From NCBI GenBank assembly GCA_002150815.3, contig NDFF03000178.1:62001-126000 (forward strand): a stretch of DNA of 64,000 nt, written 5' to 3'. Numbering within the stretch: the stretch's first letter is position 1; every line of letters starts with the position of its first letter. The notes under the pieces were generated by a model. The model did not search any database. It was not told the DNA's origin and saw only the letters and a program-made list of their open reading frames with translations. A program made the position numbers and the translations under genes. The DNA comes from Grammothele lineata. Taxonomy: Eukaryota; Basidiomycota; Agaricomycetes; Polyporales; Polyporaceae. Shown here one piece after another: positions 50,585 to 60,311 of this stretch.

Positions 50585-52204
50585 ATGGATCCTGAATCTG
50601 CGATAACTCGCCGGGTGCCCTGTGGGGCGGAGAATGTTGTCGGCACTTCCACCCTTGTTTCCAAGCTTCCTACGGTTGTATTGGCGAACATGTTTGAACA
50701 TGTCGTGCGCTACTATCGCCAGCACCATCACCGTCCCGGTACGACGCTGAGATCGCCGCATCGTTGGATTGATCTGGCTCATGTTTGTCGGCGTTGGCGG
50801 ATTGTGGTGTTCAATTCTCCTCGGTTGTGGCGGGATCTGGTCGTTGGTAATATCAACCTGTTGAACATGGCGTTGACACACTCGGCCGGGCATCCATTAA
50901 ATGTAACCGCGCACATACCTTTTCATAGACTTGCACGGGCGAATCACCTTCGCAGTATCCTCGCAGACTCTCCGCGTGTGAAGGCGCTTACGATCGTGGT
51001 GCCAGTCGACTTGTTGTCCTCGTTCGATCGCTTGTATACATCATCTGCGGACGTGTTGGAGGAATTGCGTATATTCGATTGTGATTACAGGCTCGGCGGT
51101 GGCGTCTCCGTCTCGGACGTCCCGCTGCCGGTCGGGTTGTTCCAAGGGGTTACGCCGCGGCTCCGAAAGGTTCATTTCCATAGAGTGTTCGTTCATTGGG
51201 AGAACCCGGTGTTCTGTTCCACGATCACGCACTTGAGTCTGGCTCATCGGAATAGGTGGAGCCACCTCGTGGGCACGTTCGAGCAATTCATTGGGACGTT
51301 GACTGGCATGCCTGCTTTGGAGACGTTATCTCTGGACGGCGCTTTACCTTCCCTGCCTTACAACGCAACCACGCTGCCGAGCGGCGGTACGACTGCCCGA
51401 CTTAGAGTGCTCAAACGGTTGCTGCTAGTGGGTGATGCGATCGACTGCGCGCGATTCCTCAGGAACGTGTTTTTTCCGTCGGACGCTGAAGTCGATGTCG
51501 TTGGGCGTACTCGGTTTCGCGAGGATACAGGACTGCGAATTTTGTTAGCCGCGTTTTCATCATACCTGGGCGCTGGCGTCTCCCTTAAATCTGCGTGTAT
51601 GCGCCCGATGGGGGTGAGGCAAGTATCGTTCCGGGGTTGGCGTTCCGTGCTGGAGCGTAACACAGAGGGAACGAAGCATGATGTGTCGCTGTGCCTGGAG
51701 GGAGAGCCCGATGGAACTGCATTTGACACATTGATATCGGGCTTTCCGATTTTACCGACAGTCGAGTGGTTTAGCTTGCAGCCTTCGGTATCCGGGTGGG
51801 AGTTGCCGGATGTGATCGCGCGGCTTCGGAGTGTACGGAAATTATCGATCGTTGGTGGCGCGCCGTGCCCGGGCTTGCCGGTCCTTGTTCCGGCGTTTGT
51901 ACGGCCCATAGATGTGGCGGAAGCGTTGAACCGCGCGAACTTGGAGGAGTTGCACTTGGAAGGGGTGAGGCTCGGGTGTTCTCATCCGGGTTGCTCTTTG
52001 GCGTTCTTAGACGGCGTATTGGTGGGCCTCCGGATGCGGTTGGTGAGACAGAAGCCAATGCTCGGGCTGCTGACCTTGGAGGAATGTTTCAATGCGACCG
52101 AATCCGACGTTGACCGCCTGCGCGAAGTGGCCGAGAAGGTCGTGTGGGATGGGTGCGAGTACTTCGATTTCGAGGACCCGATATGTGATCCGGACCACGA
52201 TTGA
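50585..52204 (+). CDS. F-box protein 1
   Basis: Intronless gene for 539 residues. An F-box lies at about residues 25-88: LVSKLPTVVLANMFEHVV, an insertion with a His run (YYRQHHHRPGTT), then RWIDLAHVCRRWRIVVFNSP and RLWRDLVV. F-box proteins bind Skp1 and bring substrates to SCF ubiquitin ligases; agaricomycetes carry hundreds of such genes of unknown target. The rest has the leucine-rich, LRR-like layout usual for these proteins (VLEELRIFDCDYRL, LEELHLEGVRLGCSHPG) and an acidic tail ending DPICDPDHD. Clear paralog of F-box gene 2 (same F-box insertion, same C-terminal plan) and more distant from gene 3. Confidence 0.88.
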   Translation: MDPESAITRRVPCGAENVVGTSTLVSKLPTVVLANMFEHVVRYYRQHHHRPGTTLRSPHRWIDLAHVCRRWRIVVFNSPRLWRDLVVGNINLLNMALTHSAGHPLNVTAHIPFHRLARANHLRSILADSPRVKALTIVVPVDLLSSFDRLYTSSADVLEELRIFDCDYRLGGGVSVSDVPLPVGLFQGVTPRLRKVHFHRVFVHWENPVFCSTITHLSLAHRNRWSHLVGTFEQFIGTLTGMPALETLSLDGALPSLPYNATTLPSGGTTARLRVLKRLLLVGDAIDCARFLRNVFFPSDAEVDVVGRTRFREDTGLRILLAAFSSYLGAGVSLKSACMRPMGVRQVSFRGWRSVLERNTEGTKHDVSLCLEGEPDGTAFDTLISGFPILPTVEWFSLQPSVSGWELPDVIARLRSVRKLSIVGGAPCPGLPVLVPAFVRPIDVAEALNRANLEELHLEGVRLGCSHPGCSLAFLDGVLVGLRMRLVRQKPMLGLLTLEECFNATESDVDRLREVAEKVVWDGCEYFDFEDPICDPDHD

Positions 52205-52757
52205 CCCGGCTTCGGGATAGTGGTGTTGGCGATTCGAGTCGGTACTCAGTCTGAAGCGTTCCGTGGGCATATACGATGTTGTGAGTCGTGGGTCGAGTAT
52301 GTGGAGTTTGGGTGGGTGGTAAATGTATCCGTGCAATGTACTTACTTCGGGAGCGTTGGCATCTATCGCGTTGGAATGTTCGCCGGGTTGGGTTACACGT
52401 CGGCCGGCGGAGGTTTCGTCATCTCTACGGAGCAGTCGTGGGCATGTCGCCAAGCGATGGGTGCGGACAGCCGGTGGTTCCGTGGGAAAGGACCGAATGA
52501 GAAGAGAATGGTTTGCATTGACATGGTGTGGTACGCGGATATAATACATGTATATGCGTGCGACAATCGTGGCGGCAGCGTTGTCGGTAAGTATAATATA
52601 CGTGTGCAACGAGGACGATCGTTCCGAGAGACTGTGCTAGAGTGCGACTAAATGGATGTCAGGATTCGTCGCGCTCTTAGGGTGTCTCGCACCTAAACGT
52701 ATGTAGGTATTGCTTGCCGGCGCGACCGCGGTGTATCGGTCCTCGGTGGGCGATGCC
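52205..52757. other. Gap between convergent genes, nothing seen
   Basis: About 550 bp between the ends of F-box gene 1 and the coiled-coil gene; only short open frames. Confidence 0.6.
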
Positions 52758-54603
52758 TCACCGAAGCTCTCGCATCGAGCGCTCGTCCGCCTCTCGGACC
52801 TCCCCGGATAGCGTCGTACCCCATCGCTGGTCGAGCACCCGCATCCCTCGAATCGCCCACAAGCTGGGGTCGAACTTCGCTTGGGTCAGGAGGTCTTGGA
52901 TGCGCCGTGCCGCGCCCCCGCCGTAGTCGCGCGCCGACCGCACGATCTCCGACGTGTCTTTGGCCGTCAGTGGCCACCACTTGGCCCACGGACCGGTCAG
53001 GGACTCGTCGGATGGTTCTGGGATGGGGATACGTCGTTCGACGTTCTCTCGCGTCCCCCCTGACGTGCGAGGAGGGTCGATATCTGCGACGCTTTCCATA
53101 CGGGCACGTAACGCCGCAGGGATCGCGCTCGGGGCAGGACGATCGACCTGGCCCGTCGCTTCGCGTCGATGCTTGGCTTTGTCCCCGTGGATGAGGAACC
53201 TCTCGATCAGTTTGCGCTCCTCGGCGGGATCGATGTCGTCCTCGTCGTGTGAGGATATACCGTCTTCCAAGTCATCATACGGGTCTCGCCAATTCCCATC
53301 TGCATCTCTGGTGACTATTTCGACGCGGTTGCCGTCCGCGATCATGCCTTCGTTCGGCGTGGATCGATCAGCGTTGGTACGTGACGTACCGGGGTTTTCA
53401 ATCGTTGACGGGTCGGCGGAGGTGGACCTGATCTGTGCGACTCCTACAGATACTTCTAATGGGGGCGTGGTTTTTGACGACGCCGTGGCGACACCTGTCT
53501 GGTCGTCGGGTGGCGACGTGAGTGCGCTGCTGAGGAGCTCGCGGGACGTCGAATGCGCTGTCGTGGGATGTCGGGGTTTAGGTGAATGGGATACTCTTCG
53601 GCGTCGCTTGGTGGGTGGGTGGTCATCCTCGCGAGCGGGATCGGGCGAATGTCCGTGTGCGTGCCGCATGCGTTCCTCGGTGACGATGACCCGGTTCATC
53701 AAGCGGGTTTCTCGTTCTACCATCTCTTTGGCTTGCGCGCGGAGTGTGTTCGCTTCGCCGATGGCGCGGGTACAACGGTCGTGCCAGTAATTGACCTGTC
53801 GGTCCGCGTCGTTGGCCGCTTGTCTAGCTTGGTCCCGTTCCTGGCGTAGCCTGTCGCAAGTGGATTCCGCGCGTGCGTTCTCCTCGCGGGCTCTTCTGAG
53901 ATCTGTTTGCAGACTGTGTATCGTCCGCTGAAGTTCTGATATCTCGCGTCGGAGGCGGGCTGCCTCGGCCTCGTCCGTATGGTGCCGTTGTGCGTCGCGC
54001 GAGACCCCGCGCCCATGATAAGAACCAGGGTTCGGTGGGCTGCTCGCCGTTGGGGCGGGCGAAGGCTGGTGCTAGTCGTGTGAAATGAGCTGCGTGTTAC
54101 AACTCTGCAGCATACTGCGTACCAGCGCCTGTGCCCCGGGCATGCCTTGCTGCAGTTCGCGCCCGTATTGCCAGTCCGCCGTAGGGACCTCTGAGGGGTT
54201 CGGCGGTGCGTCTATGAGATATCGTTGATACTCGCCCGACGAATGCCGCCAGCGATCGCCGTGTATGGGCTGTGTCGGAAGGAAAGTGGGGATACGTACG
54301 TGCGGTAGTGCATATTCTGGAAGTCTGGGGCGCCTCGCGCGCGTCTCGGATTTGGTCCACCGGATGGTAATATGCCCCGCTGGAGGTGTAAAAGTATGGC
54401 CGGTACTGTAGACGTTGAGCATCCTCTTGGGGGGTCGAGGGGTAGGCGGCGTGGTTCGGCGGGAGACTGGTGTGTGCCGTTGGCGCGGCAGACGCGTATG
54501 GGTGAGAGGGCGGGCATTGTGTATGATGCACCTGGTGCTCGTGCCGGTGCCACCGCGCGTCGCCAGTCGGTACGTTGGCGTCGCTGGAGGACATGTTGTT
54601 CAC
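52758..54603 (-). CDS. Coiled-coil protein of unknown function
   Basis: The open frame 52758-54071 begins inside an exon: HQPSPAPTASSPPNPG, then a heptad-like coiled coil (EAEAARLRREISELQRTIHS, LQTDLRRAREENARAEST, RDQARQAANDADRQVNYWHD, EANTLRAQAKEMVERETRL), a basic patch (KRRRRVSHSPK), a low-complexity middle, an acidic part (DDLEDGISSHDEDDIDPAEE), and a conserved-looking end (WAKWWPLTAKDTSEIVRS to RSMRELR). Upstream the frame is cut by one TAG at 54072-54074. This TAG is the end of a perfect 51-nt intron (54072-54122, gtacgc to ctag, phase 0). The 5' exon probably starts MNNMSSSDANVPTG at 54603, rich in Pro, His and Tyr; its junction near 54190-54305 is uncertain. No known domain. Total about 550-580 residues. 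Confidence 0.6.
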
Positions 54604-56373
54604 GAGAGGATTGGCGGTGAGTCGGTGACGGAGGGAGAGGGCGGGGCGAGTGAGAGGACAGACTGAGGGAGACTTGAACCGGTGCGACTCTTCTATTTGG
54701 ACGGTCCGGCTGTGGGCGGCAGGCGTCGTTGATAGGCGCCACGCGTCGTGGCTCGTGTCCCGCCCTACTTCTCTTGGAGATTGGGGCCCGTGGTTGGCGC
54801 CTCCGCGGTCAAGGTAGTTTCACGCGCATATCTTGTGGATTCGGGCGCTGCGTGACATATCATCTTGTGTCGTAGCGGTTCTATGACGCCCTGGAATCGA
54901 CGTACGTTCTACGTAGCTTTGGGATCAATGCATGCCCGATTTGATATCATGATGTGTCTGGTCGTCTCTGGATGTTGTTTAGATTATTCGCTTGGTGGTG
55001 TGACTGGTGTACTTCGCCGATATGGATTGCCCGTAACACCCCTGCCGAGTGGTGCGCACTAAATTTACGACAATGACGTAGGTTCCGTAAGCGCTGCCAG
55101 ACGAACCGCCGGTCCGAATGTGATACAGCGAACGTCGATGACGCTAATTTCCGCTATGCGGGTGTCTACCTACATCGTGCCTCAAGCTCGACTGGGCTCG
55201 TTCGGCGCGTCAAACCTGCACAGCTGTCCATGAGAATTCGCGCGCGACGACGTGCCACCGGTCGGAGTTCCTTGGCGTTGGCCGTCTTGAGTCACGAATA
55301 TAGATGGCTGTCAACCACGTGGCCGCCAGCGTGTCTTAACAGTGTTATGAGGTCGTGCGGGCTGTACGACGGCGAACTGGGTGGCGTTTCTGGCGATAGT
55401 ATGAGTTATTTTGTGGCGATGGTCGCGACAATGTGGACGAATACCAACCGCGAGAGTCGACCAGAGTGTAAGATGGGCATGGTTTTGCGTCGCGAGCCGA
55501 TAGTCTCGTTAGAATGTGTGTCGGCGAATGATCGCTAGGGGGAGAGATATGATGTTAGCGGCAGCTGGACTGTGCGTGGTTTTGGTGCGCCAGGTCAGTG
55601 GATTGAACGGGCGTCGGGTCGTTACGGTGGTCGAGATGTTGGGTCTGATAATCTCGGTCCCTACCAGGTGTTGCGTGGTGGATCTGTGTCGGCTTCAGAC
55701 GACGGGTAGACGAACCAAGCGCCGCGCTGTGGACGGTGGACGATGTGTGCGTAACGGGTCTGGGGCGGTGATGTAAGGGAGACGTTGGCCGACACGGTTG
55801 CGGTGAAGTTCGTTCGGGGTGACTTGGTGGTCGGGTGGCTGCTTGCGGGTCGACCCGCCGTAGGGTCGTGCCGCCGGTTTGTATGGCGATGATCTAATCA
55901 AGCGCTCCGCTCGGTCTGCAAGTGGTCATGTGATTTGGTGAGCGTCATCTACTAATCTCTAATATTGCTCGGGGCGACATCTGCTGGGTTCGCTGTCGTA
56001 CGTCATTGTGCATGTCTGATCTTTTCGGGCGCGGCGTGCGTGGTCTCGCGGCATGCGTGTATGTGTACCTGTAACGTGTAGTTGTTGTAGCGCAGCGTGC
56101 GTGTAAAGCTGGGAGTCGGTTTTCGGTTTGTAAGTTATGTGGCGCGCGGTCCTTTGGTCCGGAGCGCGCGAACACGTTTACTTTTCGGGTTCGCGTTCGC
56201 TGTTGACCGGTCTCCTCTTGGGGCGGTATTTCTGCTTGGACTGAATGGATCTGCCGAGCCGGGTTGCACCGGTCATGATGACTGTTCCGGTACCGGTGTG
56301 TCGCGTGGCTTGCCACGTGGTTGGCGCGACCCAAAGTCGCGAGTCAAACAACAGACGCGTGGGCGTGTGCGCG
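54604..56373. other. Gap, no supported gene
   Basis: About 1.8 kb between the divergent coiled-coil gene and F-box gene 2. Short open frames only, none recognised. Confidence 0.5.
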
Positions 56374-56380
56374 TATATAA
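56374..56380 (+). promoter_or_regulatory. Probable TATA box of F-box gene 2
   Basis: TATATAA in gcgtatataacgg, 163 bp upstream of the ATG. Confidence 0.5.
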
Positions 56381-56536
56381 CGGCTGGGCGTGCGGCGCTG
56401 GTCTGCTGCCTGCTGTAGGTCTTCGATCATGCCACGAGTTCACAGGGTGAGAGTCGCTGCGACCCAACCTAAATTTATCTGGATGCTTACTCCGGGTTAG
56501 TACGACAGCGCGCCGTCTCCGCTGGTTGCCGGTTGG

Positions 56537-58171
56537 ATGAAGGAAATTGAGGTCCATGTTCAGGCGCTGGCCACGTTAAAGGCGCAGATTAACCGGGCGT
56601 CACCTGTGTCGTCCCTGCCGGCAGAATTATTGACTGATATCTTCGAGATGATGATAGAGGAGTATTATCGACACCATCATCGCCCGAGTACGACGTTGTG
56701 CGCGCCTTTCCGATGGGTCCGGCTGGCGCACGTTTGTCGGCAGTGGAGGATAGCCGTGTTCGGTTCTCCATTCCTGTGGCGGCGTCTGGTTGTAGAAAAT
56801 CGCAGGTCGGTAGACATGGGGCTAAAATTGTCTCGCTCTACCCCTTTGACCGTGACCGTCCATATCCCTATGTCGAAGCTCTCTCGGACAGACCTTCTTG
56901 ACAAGGTGCTGGCGCATTCGTGGCGGCTCAAAGAATTGACTGTGATCATCCCGTGGACCCTGATTTCGACTACGGAATCCTTGTATCGCGCGCGCGGAGA
57001 CGTACTAGAGGAGCTGTGCCTCTACAACTGCGACTTCCGGCAGTTACTGAGCTCTCAAGCGGGGAGTTTAGTACCATTGCGCTCTGGAATGTTTTCCGGA
57101 GAGACCCCGCGATTGCGGCTTCTCCATATACATCGGGTCCTGGTGGCATGGGATCATTCGTTGTTCTGCTCCAGCGTAACTCACCTGTCTGTCGTTTGCC
57201 GGGAGGAATGGACGAGGAGGGTAGGGGAGTTTGAAACGTTGCTCAATGCATTGGATCGAATGAGCGGCCTGCGAGAGCTGCATATTGACGGTGGAATTCC
57301 GAACGTTCGTGGAGACGGCGAGACACTTCCTACAGAAGGACTCACTGTTCATCTGGACTCTTTGGAGCGGCTTACCTTGACCGCAGACGCGAAGAGCTGT
57401 GCTCAGTTTTTTCGCCATGTGTCAATCCCGCCGAGGGCGAACGTGTACGTGATCGGACGGGTTCGGTCTCAGTGGGATCAAGGCCTTCAATTCTTATTGG
57501 ATGCGATCATGTCGTATATAGCGGATGGCCCTCCGTTGCTGTCCGCCGCGGCACGGTCTTTAGACGCGTTCAAGTATATGTTCCGCGGATGGCGTTCCGT
57601 GGTAGGGCCACTTCCTCCTGGATCCGGTGCTGATGTCACCCTTGTGTTGGCCGGCGCCGAGGACGACATGGCGTTTCATACGTTTGCGTGCTCGTTCCCC
57701 ACGCTGCCTAGGTTGGAGTGGTTTGAGTTGGAGCCGTCGGACTCTGGGTGGGAGTTGATGGAGCTATGGCCGCACATGCCCGGCTTACGGAAGTTGTCGA
57801 TCGTTGGCGGCGAAATAAAGCAGCACAATCTGTTGCCTTTGTTTGTTGGGCCAGACGTCCTGCAGGGTAGTGTCCGGGGCGACAAGCTGGAAGAATTGCA
57901 CCTCTACGGCGTCAGGCTTGGATGTGGCCATCCCGGTCACAGCATGAGGTTCTTAGAGGGGTTGATCGAATGTTTACAACTTCGCAAAGCGCTGGGGGCC
58001 CCGCTGAGGGTTTTGAAGTTGGACGGTTGCATCAACGCGACTGCATCGGACATCAACCGATTCCGGGACGTTGTCGACGTTGTCGATTGGGACGAAGTGG
58101 AATACGAAGACTTGGAAGATCCCGACTATGGCTCGGAATTTGACGATACGGACACTAGCTCTGAGCTCTAG
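56537..58171 (+). CDS. F-box protein 2
   Basis: Intronless gene for 544 residues. Starts MKEIEVHVQALATLKAQI, the short helix often found before the F-box in agaricomycete proteins, then VSSLPAELLTDIFEMMIEEY, the His-containing insertion (YYRHHHRPSTT), RWVRLAHVCRQWRIAVFGSP and FLWRRLVV. The C-terminal half keeps the plan of gene 1: RWLR-like LRELHIDGGIP, LPRLEWFELEPSDSGWEL, LRKLSIVGGE, LEELHLYGVRLGCGHPGHS, then an acidic end (EYEDLEDPDYGSEFDDTD). Presumed SCF substrate receptor; target unknown. Tandem with gene 3, about 415 bp apart. Confidence 0.88.
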   Translation: MKEIEVHVQALATLKAQINRASPVSSLPAELLTDIFEMMIEEYYRHHHRPSTTLCAPFRWVRLAHVCRQWRIAVFGSPFLWRRLVVENRRSVDMGLKLSRSTPLTVTVHIPMSKLSRTDLLDKVLAHSWRLKELTVIIPWTLISTTESLYRARGDVLEELCLYNCDFRQLLSSQAGSLVPLRSGMFSGETPRLRLLHIHRVLVAWDHSLFCSSVTHLSVVCREEWTRRVGEFETLLNALDRMSGLRELHIDGGIPNVRGDGETLPTEGLTVHLDSLERLTLTADAKSCAQFFRHVSIPPRANVYVIGRVRSQWDQGLQFLLDAIMSYIADGPPLLSAAARSLDAFKYMFRGWRSVVGPLPPGSGADVTLVLAGAEDDMAFHTFACSFPTLPRLEWFELEPSDSGWELMELWPHMPGLRKLSIVGGEIKQHNLLPLFVGPDVLQGSVRGDKLEELHLYGVRLGCGHPGHSMRFLEGLIECLQLRKALGAPLRVLKLDGCINATASDINRFRDVVDVVDWDEVEYEDLEDPDYGSEFDDTDTSSEL

Positions 58172-58586
58172 CCTGTAGTACGGAGTGTTGTTTTTCGCAT
58201 ATGACAGATACGTATTATGTACGTGTGGCGTCTGTCGTGGCACATTTCGTCACATTTCATACTGTCGCGATGTGTGGTTTGTGTGTTCGTGTTAGTCGGC
58301 GGCTGAGGCGTACCGCTATAAGATCTGGGGTCGTGATGTCACGAACGCGTGACGGAGAGCCGGTTTAAACCGAGCGGCTGGGTCAGTTGCCATGAACTCG
58401 GCGTCGGCGGTTGACCATGGGTTTGCGATATATAATGCAGAGTTCGTCATTGCTCTTCCCGCGTTCGCTGTCTGTATTGGTGAACACCCACCACTCGAGT
58501 TGCTTGTATGCATTGTAACATTGTACGTTGTCGTTTTCCCGTCGTTGTGTGCAGACTTTGTTGACTCACGCTCTTGATAGGCCGTT
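58172..58586 (+). promoter_or_regulatory. Upstream region of F-box gene 3 with TATA box
   Basis: About 415 bp between two co-directional F-box genes. TATATAA at 58429-58435, 158 bp before the ATG, in gcgatatataatgc. Confidence 0.5.
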
Positions 58587-60311
58587 ATGTCTGGCCTTGG
58601 GCGTCCTGTATTAGACGTTCCCCATCTCACGGAAATGATCACGTTCTATTCGACTATCCTCGTGTTCATGAAACGGCGTCTCAACAGCGCACAACCCATA
58701 TCGCGTCTCCCCCCCGAGCTTCTCCTCATGATATTCACTGCGCTCGTGGATGATGCTTTTGACGAGCACATACGAGACGCCCCCGTCGCACCTTCCGCGT
58801 ACTCTTGGATTTCCGTGACGCACGTATGCAGTGCGTGGAGAAGCATCGCGGTTGCTGCGCCTTCGCTGTGGCGGAAGATAGTCGTCAGTGGGCCAGCGTT
58901 AACAGAAATGGTGGTAGCTCGCTCTATGCAGGTCCCGATCCAAGTTTATGTCCGCATGACAACACGGGACGTGTTTCGGGAAGCCGTATTGGGTCGTCTC
59001 TTGAAGCAGCCTAACCGCGTCGAACGCCTCTGGATCGGACTGCCCTTTCGTCAATTACAGGAGCTGGCGCGTGTATACACGTGTGCTGCGCCTCTGCTCA
59101 GGGAATTAACGTTGGAGGATTGTAGCCCCGTGTCCTCCTCTCACCCCCCACCAGCGTCGTCGGGGGCGGTGCCTATTTCGATATATACGGGCGGCCTTCC
59201 TTCGCTACGGCGGCTTGCCGTATGTAGTGCGGTCGTACCATGGGATAGCCCCGTTTATTCTGCGGCGGTTGAGGACCTTTCCGTGATCAGTCGCCCGACG
59301 TGGACCAAATTTCTAGGAACAACACGTACTTTACTCGGGGCCCTTCGCCGTATGTCGCACATTTCTCGGCTTCGACTCCATGGATCACTCCCTCGTATAA
59401 CGGGTTCGTTGGCGGACCAGCCCTTTCAGCAAGATGATGTCGTCCTCTCCAACCTTCGCACCCTCGATGTAATGGGACCCGCGTTAGACTGTGCGGACTT
59501 CCTTCATCGGGTGCGTACTCCCATCGTGACGTCTGTCAGATTGGAGGTTCGCGGCGGTTATACCGGTCCGGAAGACGGCTTAATCGAGGCAGCAAAAACC
59601 TTTTTCTCTGTCGTCGCATTGGGGGCAGGGTTCGAGGTGGCGTCGGTGCTCCCTTTGTACACGTCTCAGCTTCGGGTCCGCTGTTGGCGCTCGTCGACCG
59701 GGTGGGACGCGCCTGATAGGTCGGCCGACCTGGACGTCGTGTTTGCTTGCTGCACACCCACGCATGCTATCGAAAGTGTGTTGGGTTCGGGCGGTGTCCT
59801 GTCGCGGGTAACAATGCTCGAATTGGGGGCTTCGTGGACGGGCTGGGAGATCCCTGAATTGTTCCGGCAGATGCCTAACCTGGTCACCTTCCTTTACCGC
59901 GACGGAACGGTTCAGGCGGTCGTGGACGCTCTCACGTTCGAACGTGTAGACAGTGCCGGCTCCTCCGATGGCAATACACTCGAGACGTCGGGGCCCTTGG
60001 GCGGATTGCTGGTGCCGTGTTTACGCGAGATACGGTTGGTGGGTGTTCGGGTCGGGTGCGTGCACCCTTGGCACGGCGAGGGTGCGACGGGCCTACTGAT
60101 GCTGTGTCTGGATACTCGCCGGTGCCATGGCTATCCCGTTCAGCGGCTTGTTCTTGTCGATTGTGTCAACCTATTGCCATCCGATGTCGACTCGTTGCGG
60201 CGGTGTGTTGAAGTTGTATGGGATGGCCATGTCGTCTGCGGATCCGCTGTACTGGGATCACCGCTGGGTGGTGAATTGCATCACGAGTACGAATCCGAGG
60301 AAGAGTTGTAG
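58587..60311 (+). CDS. F-box protein 3
   Basis: Intronless gene for 574 residues. Starts MSGLGRPVLDVPHLTEMITF, then a helix (STILVFMKRRLNSAQPI) and the F-box (ISRLPPELLLMIFTALVDDA, insertion, YSWISVTHVCSAWRSIAVAA, PSLWRKIVV). It lacks the His run of genes 1 and 2 and is a more distant paralog, but keeps the C-terminal motifs LREIRLVGVRVGCVHPWHG and VEVVWDGH, and an acidic end (EYESEEEL). Probably a Skp1-binding SCF receptor; target unknown. Confidence 0.87.
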   Translation: MSGLGRPVLDVPHLTEMITFYSTILVFMKRRLNSAQPISRLPPELLLMIFTALVDDAFDEHIRDAPVAPSAYSWISVTHVCSAWRSIAVAAPSLWRKIVVSGPALTEMVVARSMQVPIQVYVRMTTRDVFREAVLGRLLKQPNRVERLWIGLPFRQLQELARVYTCAAPLLRELTLEDCSPVSSSHPPPASSGAVPISIYTGGLPSLRRLAVCSAVVPWDSPVYSAAVEDLSVISRPTWTKFLGTTRTLLGALRRMSHISRLRLHGSLPRITGSLADQPFQQDDVVLSNLRTLDVMGPALDCADFLHRVRTPIVTSVRLEVRGGYTGPEDGLIEAAKTFFSVVALGAGFEVASVLPLYTSQLRVRCWRSSTGWDAPDRSADLDVVFACCTPTHAIESVLGSGGVLSRVTMLELGASWTGWEIPELFRQMPNLVTFLYRDGTVQAVVDALTFERVDSAGSSDGNTLETSGPLGGLLVPCLREIRLVGVRVGCVHPWHGEGATGLLMLCLDTRRCHGYPVQRLVLVDCVNLLPSDVDSLRRCVEVVWDGHVVCGSAVLGSPLGGELHHEYESEEEL

